Part shown: piece after piece, positions 17,343 to 25,519 of the stretch | Position numbering within the stretch: the first letter of the stretch is position 1 | Layout: each line of letters starts with the position of its first letter | Origin: SAR324 cluster bacterium | GTDB lineage: Bacteria; SAR324; NAC60-12 | NCBI GenBank assembly: GCA_028282505.1 | Contig: JANQHV010000368.1 | Coordinates: forward strand, 1 to 37,701 | DNA: 37,701 nt | Reading direction: 5' to 3' | Translations under genes and position numbers: made by a program | The notes under the pieces: generated by a model | Told to the model about the DNA's origin: nothing | Database searches by the model: none | Seen by the model: the letters and a program-made list of their open reading frames with translations, nothing else

Positions 17343-18680
17343 GTGCTCAATATTATTGAGAATGCGACACCGCCTTTCACTATCGCTGTTTATGGGGGAT
17401 GGGGAACCGGCAAAACCAGTATCATGAAGCAACTGTTTTTCAGAGCAGGAGGACAGATTTCTTCCGTTCTCTTGCCATTTTCGGAAAGTCCCGATAACGA
17501 ACAACTGGAAGCAGCAACACTGGAGAAAATCAAGACACTCCGCAAAGCACACACACCAGAACTGGTAGCCGTTTGGTTCAACCCCTGGGAGCATCAATTT
17601 GAAGACGAACCCATCATTGGGCTCTTGCATGAAATTCGGGAAAATTTTAATTTATTTTCCAAAGTCGAAGAAGAGGCCAAAAAACTCGCCGAAGTCACCG
17701 TCAGGAGTGGCCTTGATATTCTATCCAGTATCATCAGCAACTTGAAAAAAATAAAGATCGACCCCGGTAAAATTGAAAAACATGGCGAAAATTACGAAGA
17801 GAAGCATTTTCAAATCAAGAGTTCTTCTCAACGCTTCCGTCTGCTATTTGAAAAGGCCATTGGCAAATTGATCGGCAAAGACCGTAAGGCATTGGTCATC
17901 TTCATTGACGACCTGGACCGCTGTTCGGATCAAAATGTCATCAGACTGATTGAAGGCATCAAACTTTATTTTTCAACGTCCAATTGCATTTTTGTTTTTG
18001 GCATGGATCAATACAATGTGCTGAGAACCCTGGAAAAATTCAACATTCATAAAGATTATCTGGACAAACTCTTCCAATGTGTCATCCGGGTACCTTTGAG
18101 CAAAAATTATGAAAAATTCATTGATGGCATTATCCAGGAGTATTTTGAAGATGTGGGGGCCAATGAACTGGTGCCCGTACTCTCAGACATTTTAGAAAAG
18201 AATCCAAGAAAAGTGAAAAACTTCCTCAATTCGTTCAGAGCTTACTGGGACATGTGGAAACAAGAGGAAGCAAAGCAAAAAACCGGGGATTTAAAAATTG
18301 AAATTTTTGCTTTGTTCCATTTGTTGAGAATCCACTTCGAACCAATTTTTACCATCTTGGAAAGAAATCCAGAGTATGTTCACAATTTGGCAAATGTGTG
18401 CAAAAATAATGCTCCTGACCAAAAAGTCGAACACATGTTTCAAAAATATTTGAAAAACCCCATTACCGAACAAATCACGGTAAATACTGAATCTGAAACT
18501 CAAATTATCTTACCTGATAAACTGGATAAAGAAGAATTGGAGTATATGGAAGATATCTCGTTTAAATACGAAGCTCTGGAAAAATTCAAAGAACGCTTTG
18601 TCCAATATTATGAAGACGATCCAGCACAGTTTTCTCCCGAAACCGTCAGCATCTACCTGGGAGTGATTGAAAGCGATTGA
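17343..18680 (+). CDS. KAP family P-loop NTPase
   Basis: Walker A GGWGTGKTS (residues about 17-25 from the GTG) and Walker B LVIFIDDLDRCS (about 184-195) are textbook KAP NTPase motifs. VWFNPWEHQFEDEP and YLDKLFQCVIRVPL are further family signatures. KAP ATPases are STAND-class NTPases, frequent in mobile and defence loci; many carry membrane helices inserted in the domain, but none is obvious here. The listed GTG start cuts off a conserved segment before Walker A, and that segment is present upstream in the same frame (see the 5' leader entry). The true start is unresolved and the gene may be damaged. The stop lies 2 bases before the ATG of the NACHT gene, so the pair is probably co-translated. 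Length 445 aa from GTG, about 467 with the leader. Confidence 0.88.
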   Translation: MLNIIENATPPFTIAVYGGWGTGKTSIMKQLFFRAGGQISSVLLPFSESPDNEQLEAATLEKIKTLRKAHTPELVAVWFNPWEHQFEDEPIIGLLHEIRENFNLFSKVEEEAKKLAEVTVRSGLDILSSIISNLKKIKIDPGKIEKHGENYEEKHFQIKSSSQRFRLLFEKAIGKLIGKDRKALVIFIDDLDRCSDQNVIRLIEGIKLYFSTSNCIFVFGMDQYNVLRTLEKFNIHKDYLDKLFQCVIRVPLSKNYEKFIDGIIQEYFEDVGANELVPVLSDILEKNPRKVKNFLNSFRAYWDMWKQEEAKQKTGDLKIEIFALFHLLRIHFEPIFTILERNPEYVHNLANVCKNNAPDQKVEHMFQKYLKNPITEQITVNTESETQIILPDKLDKEELEYMEDISFKYEALEKFKERFVQYYEDDPAQFSPETVSIYLGVIESD

Positions 18681-18682
18681 AC

Positions 18683-21595
18683 ATGAATCAAGTCCTGCAA
18701 CCTGGTTTTAAAGAAACCACAGAACAACAACAATTTCGTCAAACGTATATGGATAAAATCCATGCGATCTATCAGTTTGATGAATCTCTGGGAATTATGG
18801 ATTTGGGGCAGGATAAAAAGATCTCCCTGCAGGACATTTACGTTCCTCTCCGCTTTGCCCAACAGGAATTAAGCGAAACGAGGGATTGGGATATTGAAGG
18901 AGATACGCTTTCTCTGCTGAATATCCTGGAGCGTTCAAGACATATCGTTTTATCAGGGAGGCCCGGCAGTGGAAAAACCACTCTTTCCAGAATGATGATC
19001 AACTTGCTTTCATCAAGAGCCTTAACGGCGTTAGCGGAAAAATGCGGCAGGCGGTTGCCTCTATACTTCAAATTACGGGATTATCAAATCAGTCATCTTG
19101 TTTCGGCAGAGGAATTGTTCGAAGCGTTTATAACGTCCCAGGGACGAACACTGGGACTTGCCCTTTCACGGGAACACCTGGAATTTTATCTGAAGCAAGG
19201 CTGGTGCTTTCTGATTTTTGATGGTGTGGATGAAGTAGGAGGATTGAAAAACCGTCTAAAAATTAGGGAGTTTGTCCTGAAGTATTTCACCCGTTTTCAC
19301 TCCGAAAACTACATTATCGTTACCAGTCGCCCTTCTGGACTGGAGAATGTCCCTTTCAGCAGTTATCTCAATGAAAAAGAACAACACGAGTCTCTGCATT
19401 TATTAACCTCCTTTTATACCGACTCCTTCAACAAATCCCAGGCTCGGGAATTCAGCCAGAAGTGGTTCACTTTGCGGGAAGAAAATCCAGAAATTGTCAA
19501 AAAGAAGAGCAATGAATTTCTAGAATCTATCGAACAGATCAAAAGCCTTTCTGTCTTGAGACGACGGCCCGTTTTTTTAACCATGATGGCTCATATCCAC
19601 ACTACAAAAGGCAAATTACCACATTCACGAGCAGCTGCTTACGAATATATGGTAGAAGCATATATCGAAAATATTGACATCACCCGCAGACTGCATAAGG
19701 ACCTTTATCCTGAGGAACACTATCATGAATGGAGTTTTGAGGATAAAATTAAACTCTTGCAGGGGATTGCCTACAAATTTCAATTAACTGGAAGCTCCGA
19801 CAAAAAAAAGAACGATGAGGAATCTCTGATTGTTGTGAACCGGGAGGAATTGTTATCGATCATCAAAGCTATTATTGAAGAAAACAAAGAAAGCTGGCAA
19901 ACGATTCTTCCTGGGCATGCTGAGTCTCTTCTTGGATTTTATTTGACCCGTACTGGACTGCTGCATGAACCGGAAGACAACAAAGTCCAGTTTTCCCATT
20001 TGAGCTTTCAGGAATATCTGACCGCCCGTTTTATTTACAGAAAAGTCATTGACAACTATTTCAGCGCACTTGCTATTATTAAAGATGAAATCATGAGCAG
20101 GCTAACAGAAAAAATGTATGGCCGCTGGAGCGAGGTCATTTTGCTCTTTTTCAGTCTCAGCAAAGCCACAACAAACGATACGTTACGTGCCATTCAACAG
20201 GAATTGAAAGCTGATGAAGCAAAACATCAAGAGCGGATTGGTAACTTCCACAGGCTAGTGCTAACTATGTTGGATTCAGAAGAATACGGAATTAAAGAAT
20301 CAAACATGCCTTATTGGGTCGAACAGGTTTTTGAATATATGGTTAGGTTGGATATGAATAATCCAAGAAATGAGGGCCGAGCTTCTGTAAACAAAGGTTT
20401 TGTTTTGATTCAGACCTATTTCGGTTCAACAGAACGCTCTTGCAAAATTCAGCTTGCCGAAAAGACGCTGAATGAATTATTTGACAGCTATTTCCAAGCT
20501 ATTCAGCAAGATAATCACAATACTGACGCTATCAAAGGCCTGGAAAATACTATTTATGCGATTACTTACGATGCCAGAGTAGCGAATCAATTTAAGGCAA
20601 AAGCAAAAGAAGCATTACCAGTGATATTGGATAGAAATTTCTTTGATTTCCAGTTTATTGCATGTGCGGAACTTTTGACTTTTTATTTTAATGAGTTTTC
20701 TCAAACAGTGGCTGATACCTATACAATTGATGAAGCAATCATTTGCAAGCATTTAATGAGTTTTTCTATTTTTAAGGAATTTTCAAAAAAAGAGAGAAAG
20801 GACAATTGGAAGCTTCAAATAGCGGAATGGGCATGGCTAGTTGAAAAATGGTTTGTATTTTCGTTGTTAAATCATCTTTATTTTGCACATAGTCAAGCAA
20901 ATCTAAAAGAGCTATCTAAAATTAACAAGAACAGTTTATTAGAATTATTTAATGCAGAGATAAGCAATTTTTACAAGCGGAACTGGTTTTTAAATATTTG
21001 GCATGGATATCCTGGTGGCTTCGAGTGTGCAGAACAAAAAGTATGTGGCCTCGAACGTTTTAGAGCAATTTCCATACTCGTCTCTAAATCTCTTTTCACA
21101 GAGACAGGTGGTCGTCTTACAGAATATGCAACTCCAATATCCACCAAGGCAAGGAAGGTCACAGAGTTTTATAGTGGATATCGAGGAATAGAAGCAGGAG
21201 ATTCACCTGACTGGTTGAAAATACTACTCTCTTCTTTATTATTGGCTGATGCTGATATCAAATTTGAACAGGAGTATCGAAAACTTCCAATTCCCTGGCA
21301 AACGTATCATGAGTTTGAAGAATTTAATCATTTGATCAGCCAGCCTGAGTCATTGTATGATTACTTGTTGGAAAACTGTGAAGAAATCATTGATAAAACT
21401 GAGTTTTTAAAGCAGTATCGTGAGTATGATCAAAAGCCCTATGCCATGAGCAAGATGGTCAAAGAAATTCTGGACAGAGGTGAGCAGTATTATCCGACTT
21501 TTTCCAATGAAGAGGCGATGGAATTGAGCATAAAATTATTGAATGAATTTTGTGAAAAAGAAGCAGAATCGTTGAGGAGTCAAGAAAAGCTTTAG
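18683..21595 (+). CDS. NACHT-domain STAND NTPase with long helical C terminus
   Basis: I chose ATG 18683 over the TTG at 18677. A short N-terminal region (about 80 aa) has no recognisable effector domain. The NACHT core follows: Walker A LSGRPGSGKTTLSR (about residues 90-103), Walker B CFLIFDGVDEVGG (about 175-187), sensor IIVTSRPSGLE, and the winged-helix hallmark FSHLSFQEYLTARF (about 436-449). The last about 500 residues are helical and unrecognised, without LRR, WD40 or clear TPR repeats; this is where STAND proteins sense their trigger. NACHT proteins are known bacterial anti-phage sensors. With no own effector visible, signalling to the neighbouring KAP, caspase or PIN products is an attractive inference. 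The 5' part matches its neighbours in base composition, whereas the 3' half is more A+T-rich. Confidence 0.9.
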   Translation: MNQVLQPGFKETTEQQQFRQTYMDKIHAIYQFDESLGIMDLGQDKKISLQDIYVPLRFAQQELSETRDWDIEGDTLSLLNILERSRHIVLSGRPGSGKTTLSRMMINLLSSRALTALAEKCGRRLPLYFKLRDYQISHLVSAEELFEAFITSQGRTLGLALSREHLEFYLKQGWCFLIFDGVDEVGGLKNRLKIREFVLKYFTRFHSENYIIVTSRPSGLENVPFSSYLNEKEQHESLHLLTSFYTDSFNKSQAREFSQKWFTLREENPEIVKKKSNEFLESIEQIKSLSVLRRRPVFLTMMAHIHTTKGKLPHSRAAAYEYMVEAYIENIDITRRLHKDLYPEEHYHEWSFEDKIKLLQGIAYKFQLTGSSDKKKNDEESLIVVNREELLSIIKAIIEENKESWQTILPGHAESLLGFYLTRTGLLHEPEDNKVQFSHLSFQEYLTARFIYRKVIDNYFSALAIIKDEIMSRLTEKMYGRWSEVILLFFSLSKATTNDTLRAIQQELKADEAKHQERIGNFHRLVLTMLDSEEYGIKESNMPYWVEQVFEYMVRLDMNNPRNEGRASVNKGFVLIQTYFGSTERSCKIQLAEKTLNELFDSYFQAIQQDNHNTDAIKGLENTIYAITYDARVANQFKAKAKEALPVILDRNFFDFQFIACAELLTFYFNEFSQTVADTYTIDEAIICKHLMSFSIFKEFSKKERKDNWKLQIAEWAWLVEKWFVFSLLNHLYFAHSQANLKELSKINKNSLLELFNAEISNFYKRNWFLNIWHGYPGGFECAEQKVCGLERFRAISILVSKSLFTETGGRLTEYATPISTKARKVTEFYSGYRGIEAGDSPDWLKILLSSLLLADADIKFEQEYRKLPIPWQTYHEFEEFNHLISQPESLYDYLLENCEEIIDKTEFLKQYREYDQKPYAMSKMVKEILDRGEQYYPTFSNEEAMELSIKLLNEFCEKEAESLRSQEKL

Positions 21596-21778
21596 CTTTT
21601 TACCGTCATGTAAAGTGCTGTCAGTCAGTTCTGCGCTATCATTAGAGCATCGCCCATGCAACATTTCGTGACAAAATGATGGAACGACCTCAACAAATAG
21701 ATTTTTCGTCTGGTCGACACTACGATTTTTTGTGAGGTCCGACCTTGCAAAGATTATCATTTATAAAGGTGACAGCAG

Positions 21779-22216
21779 GTGAAGGTATATCTTGATAATT
21801 GTTGTTTAAATCGACCTTTTGATGACCAAACAAATTTAAGAATCCATCTTGAATCAGAGGCAATTAAGGTGATATTTCTTTCATGTGAACAGGGGCATTG
21901 GGATTTAATCATCAGTGTCGTCAGTAAATATGAAGTTGCCAATACACCTGACAATGCCAGAAGAAAACAACTAGAGTTGATGATTGAAATAGCCGATGAT
22001 ATGATTGAAATTAATGAGAATATTGAGAAAAGAGCAAAACAGTTTGAAATTTCAACTGGAATGAAAGCGTTTGATGCATTGCATCTTGCTTGTGCCGAAA
22101 CAAAAGCTGATGTATTTTTAACAGTCGATGATCAGTTTTTGAAAAAAGCTCGATCAATAGAAAACTTGAATGTACAAGTCGAAAATCCATTGAAATGGGC
22201 GGAGAAGGTACTTTAA
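21779..22216 (+). CDS. PIN-domain protein (YLDNCCLNRPFDDQ type)
   Basis: A 145-aa PIN-like ribonuclease. VYLDNCCLNRPFDD holds the first Asp, KAFDALHLACAE the central acidic residue, and VFLTVDDQFLKKA the last pair. A GTG start at 21779 with AAGGTGA about 7 bases upstream is the only sensible start, because the first Asp motif begins at residue 4. It belongs to a different PIN branch from the VapC at 16829. Its stop TAA overlaps the ATG of a 67-aa partner (TAATG). The 183 bases between the NACHT gene and this one hold no supported gene, only a short decayed ORF. Confidence 0.82.
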   Translation: MKVYLDNCCLNRPFDDQTNLRIHLESEAIKVIFLSCEQGHWDLIISVVSKYEVANTPDNARRKQLELMIEIADDMIEINENIEKRAKQFEISTGMKAFDALHLACAETKADVFLTVDDQFLKKARSIENLNVQVENPLKWAEKVL

Positions 22217-22419
22217 TGCAAACAGTTCAAAATAAAAGTGATCATCAGATAAAATTATTAGGATATCAGATTCTAAAAAACGAGTTAGGAATAAGTGGCC
22301 TGATTCGTTTTATGCAACAGTTTGATACAGGACATGGAAATTATGTCAAGGATCGTGAAGAATGGCAAAAAGAGTATGATGTAGATTCTCTCGTAACAGC
22401 GATTAATGACTTGAAGTAA
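22216..22419 (+). CDS. Small partner of the PIN protein, putative antitoxin
   Basis: The ORF track begins at 22195, but ATG 22216 (MQTVQNKSDHQIK...) overlaps the PIN stop (TAATG) and has GGAG about 12 bases upstream, giving 67 aa. It is mostly helical, with LLGYQILKNELGISGLIRFMQQFDTGHGNYVKDREEW, similar to small proteins I have seen beside PIN genes of this type. No DNA-binding fold is evident. If it is the antitoxin, the order is toxin first, the reverse of the classical VapBC arrangement seen at 16593-17239. The role is inferred from position and size only. Confidence 0.65.
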   Translation: MQTVQNKSDHQIKLLGYQILKNELGISGLIRFMQQFDTGHGNYVKDREEWQKEYDVDSLVTAINDLK

Positions 22420-22458
22420 CATATCTGACGTTTGAATCAGAAAAACAAATTGATACAT

Positions 22459-25400
22459 TCATGCGCCTTTGTGAGTTGCGACACGAAAAAAGATCGAATA
22501 GATCAGCGGAATCACCACAAGGGTCAAGAGAGTGGAGATAATCAAGCCACCCATGATGGTCACGGCCATCGGTCCCCAGAATTCGCCACTGATGGCTAAG
22601 GGAAACAGGCCCGAAACGGTCGTGATGGTGGTGAGCAGGATCGGAAAGGCACGGCGTTGTCCGGCAGAAATGATCGCTTCTATTGGGGGTTTACCCGCTT
22701 TGAGGTCCACATCGATTTGTTCGAGCAGGAGAATCGCATTATTGACCACAATGCCCGCCAGACTGATCACCCCCAAAAAGGCTAGAAAACCAAAAGGATA
22801 GTCCACCAAAAACAAACCGAGGATGATGCCTAGAAATGACAAAGGAATGGTGACTAAAATGATGATCATTTTACGAACATTGCCAAATTGCATGACCAGG
22901 ATCATCACCAGCAGCGCCAGGGCAATGGGCAACTGATCCATGATGCTTTGGTTGGCTTCCTGACTCTTTTCTGCTTCTCCACTGAAAATCACACCATAAC
23001 CCGGATCAAACTTCATGGCGGCTGCTTTGGCTTCGACTGCATTGAGGATTTCAATGGCAGAACGATCACTGGAAAGATAAGCTTGGATGGTGATGGTGCG
23101 GCGACGGTTGAGATGGCGGATTTTACCAGCTTCCCACTTCAACTGGATATTGGCCACTTGCAGCAAGGGAACTGACGTTCCCTGCGAAGTGGGCACATTC
23201 AAGTTTTGTAGATACTGCAAAGAAGTGCGCTCTTCTTCTGGAGAGCGTATGATAATGGGAATGGATTTATCCCCTTCCCGAAATTCGGTCAAAGTGCCTC
23301 CGACAAAACTTCCGGCCAATACTTGAGCAATAGATTGGGTGCTGACTCCAATGCGGCGAGCCTGATCCTGGTTGATGTCAATGCTCAGTTTGGGCACCAA
23401 AGCGCCCCAGTCATCACGAATATCCCGCACTCCCGCTTCGGTTTCTAATAATTCTTGCACCTGTTGTGTATAGGCATAGAGTTTGGGCAGGTCTTTGCCA
23501 TAGACTTTCAGTTGAATGGGAGCACCCACTGGAGGACCAGAATCCAAAGACTTGACAATTGCACCAGCAGACGGATAGTGCTGTTTAAAATAGCTGCCCA
23601 GTTCTGCCATCATCTGTTCGGTCTCTTCAATGGTATGGTTATTGATGACAAATTGCGCATAATTGGAGGTCTGCTGCTCCCCACTGGCCGACATGTGAAA
23701 ACGAGGACCGCCTTTGCCAATGTAGAGAGCCATGTTACTGATTTGATCGGCATACTTTTCTAAAAGATCAGCTTCTACCTGCAATACTTGCTGACGGGTT
23801 TCTCGATAATCGGTGCCTTCTGGTAAGTAAAAATCAATAATAAATTGAAAACGATCCGAAGGAGGGAAGAAAACATTCCGTATGTGACCACTCAGTTGCA
23901 TGCCTGCCATGAAGACAAGAACGACGCCCAGCAAAGTCAAATAGCGGTACTGCAAACACCAACGCATCAACTTGGGGTAAAAGCTTACAATACGAGAAGA
24001 CTGGCTTTCTTTTTTCTTTTTCGATTTGAGCAAATAGGCACATAAGACGGGAATCAAGGTCATGGCCACAAAAAAGGAAGAAAGCAGTACAATTCCTACC
24101 ACAAAGGTAATGCTGCGGCAGAAAATCCCCACGGCCGACTTTGCCAGAGCCACTGGTAAAAAAGCAGCAATGGTGGTTGCCGTCGCTGTCAAGAGAGGAA
24201 TGGTCAATTCCTTTGACGCTTTGACGGCGGCTTGACGGATGGTTAGCCCGGATTTGGCATAATTGGAAATGGATTCAGTCATCACAATGCCATTGTCCAC
24301 CAACATTCCTAAAGCAATGATCAAAGCAGCAATGGATATCTGATGTAACGGAATCCCGACGAACACCATGACATTGAGTGTGATCAAAAATGTGAAAGGA
24401 ATCAGCATACTGATGATGATTCCCTCCCGCCAGCCAAGCAACAGGATCATGACGACTGCTACCACCGCAACAGCCTGCCACAAATTATTGACAAAATCAT
24501 TGATCTTGCGGGCTACCCAAAAGGGTTGATAGTTGAGGATGTCAAAATTGATGCCCAGGTAAGTTTGCTGCAGTTGCTCTTCCAGCAATTGTTTGACATT
24601 TTTTCCCAGTTCCAGAATTTGCCCGCCATCCTGCATTTCAACGACGACCATAATGGCATCTTTGCCCATATAGCGTATCTGGTAGGTGGGAGGATCGATA
24701 TATTCCCGTTTAATACTGAACAAATCCTCTAAAAAAAACAGATTGTTGCTGCCTGGAATGGCGATCACGGTTTTACGGATCTCTTCGACGGACTCAAATT
24801 CTCCCGTTGGTTGAATACGGATGGTTTGTGGGCCCACCTTGATGTTACCTCCAGGTGACAAAACGTTTTGTTCTTCCAGAATATTGGCAATTTGCTGAAC
24901 ACCCATCCCTAACTCAGCAAGTTTGACATTCGAACTTTCCAAATAAATGCGTTCTGCCAGCTCTCCTTCGATATCGACACGAGATACGTACTGCAAGCGT
25001 CCCAGTTCTTTTTTAAGATCTTTCGCTGTCTCCACTAGCTCGTGGTTACTGAAACCATCACCTGTTACAGCAATGACAATGGATTTTGATTTACCAAAGT
25101 CATTATTGAGCCAAGGGTTGGAGGCACCATTGGGCAGTTGTCCCTGTAAATCACCCAATTTTTCACGAACCTTATCCCAAACGGGCTTGACGTCCTCGAT
25201 GCTTTCTTTGACGACAAGAAAAACATAGGAAACACCTACAATGGAAGTCGAGTTGATTTCTTTGAGTTCTCCCACCTCTTTCATTTTTTCTTCAATTTTT
25301 TCTGTAATCAGCTCCTCCATTTTTAGTGGAGACGCCCCCGGAAAATTGGTGACAATCACTGCATTCCAGCTTGGGAAATCAGGACTTTCTTGTTTGGGGA

Positions 25401-25488
25401 TCTTGATCACAGATTGCATGCCGAGCAGGACAATCAGGAAATAGAAAAAAAGTACGACACCACGGTTGGTTAAAGAGTAATTGGTCAT
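22459..25488 (-). CDS. RND family efflux pump, inner-membrane component (AcrB/MexB-like)
   Basis: A 1009-aa HAE-type RND transporter of normal length. TM1 is GVVLFFYFLIVLLGM, followed by the porter domain (FPGASPLKMEELI). The TM2-6 block includes the proton-relay helix ALGMLVDNGIVMTESI; the VDN variant, with one of the two AcrB Asp residues replaced by Asn, is common in this superfamily. A second porter domain and the mirrored helices (LISLAGIVVNNAILLLEQID) follow. It would export drugs, lipophilic compounds or metabolites across the envelope with the adaptor and TolC-like proteins encoded upstream. The gene lies 31 bases after the adaptor gene and is the last of the minus-strand operon. Its 3' end faces the PIN partner gene, 39 bases away, with no obvious terminator. 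Confidence 0.95.
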   Translation of the reverse strand: MTNYSLTNRGVVLFFYFLIVLLGMQSVIKIPKQESPDFPSWNAVIVTNFPGASPLKMEELITEKIEEKMKEVGELKEINSTSIVGVSYVFLVVKESIEDVKPVWDKVREKLGDLQGQLPNGASNPWLNNDFGKSKSIVIAVTGDGFSNHELVETAKDLKKELGRLQYVSRVDIEGELAERIYLESSNVKLAELGMGVQQIANILEEQNVLSPGGNIKVGPQTIRIQPTGEFESVEEIRKTVIAIPGSNNLFFLEDLFSIKREYIDPPTYQIRYMGKDAIMVVVEMQDGGQILELGKNVKQLLEEQLQQTYLGINFDILNYQPFWVARKINDFVNNLWQAVAVVAVVMILLLGWREGIIISMLIPFTFLITLNVMVFVGIPLHQISIAALIIALGMLVDNGIVMTESISNYAKSGLTIRQAAVKASKELTIPLLTATATTIAAFLPVALAKSAVGIFCRSITFVVGIVLLSSFFVAMTLIPVLCAYLLKSKKKKESQSSRIVSFYPKLMRWCLQYRYLTLLGVVLVFMAGMQLSGHIRNVFFPPSDRFQFIIDFYLPEGTDYRETRQQVLQVEADLLEKYADQISNMALYIGKGGPRFHMSASGEQQTSNYAQFVINNHTIEETEQMMAELGSYFKQHYPSAGAIVKSLDSGPPVGAPIQLKVYGKDLPKLYAYTQQVQELLETEAGVRDIRDDWGALVPKLSIDINQDQARRIGVSTQSIAQVLAGSFVGGTLTEFREGDKSIPIIIRSPEEERTSLQYLQNLNVPTSQGTSVPLLQVANIQLKWEAGKIRHLNRRRTITIQAYLSSDRSAIEILNAVEAKAAAMKFDPGYGVIFSGEAEKSQEANQSIMDQLPIALALLVMILVMQFGNVRKMIIILVTIPLSFLGIILGLFLVDYPFGFLAFLGVISLAGIVVNNAILLLEQIDVDLKAGKPPIEAIISAGQRRAFPILLTTITTVSGLFPLAISGEFWGPMAVTIMGGLIISTLLTLVVIPLIYSIFFRVATHKGA

Positions 25489-25519
25489 GGTAATTTCAAG
25501 TTTTGCATAGGGTGGGGAA

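Noticed and set aside
21596-21778. Possible antitoxin gene before the second PIN gene
   Set aside because: The only ATG frame with a stop is about 20 codons (MMERPQQIDF...) and lacks a ribosome-binding site. It may be a decayed remnant but cannot be supported as a gene.
24270-24330. Loss of a proton-relay aspartate in the RND pump (VDN instead of VDD)
   Set aside because: The VDN variant is common in functional RND transporters, so it is not evidence of inactivation.
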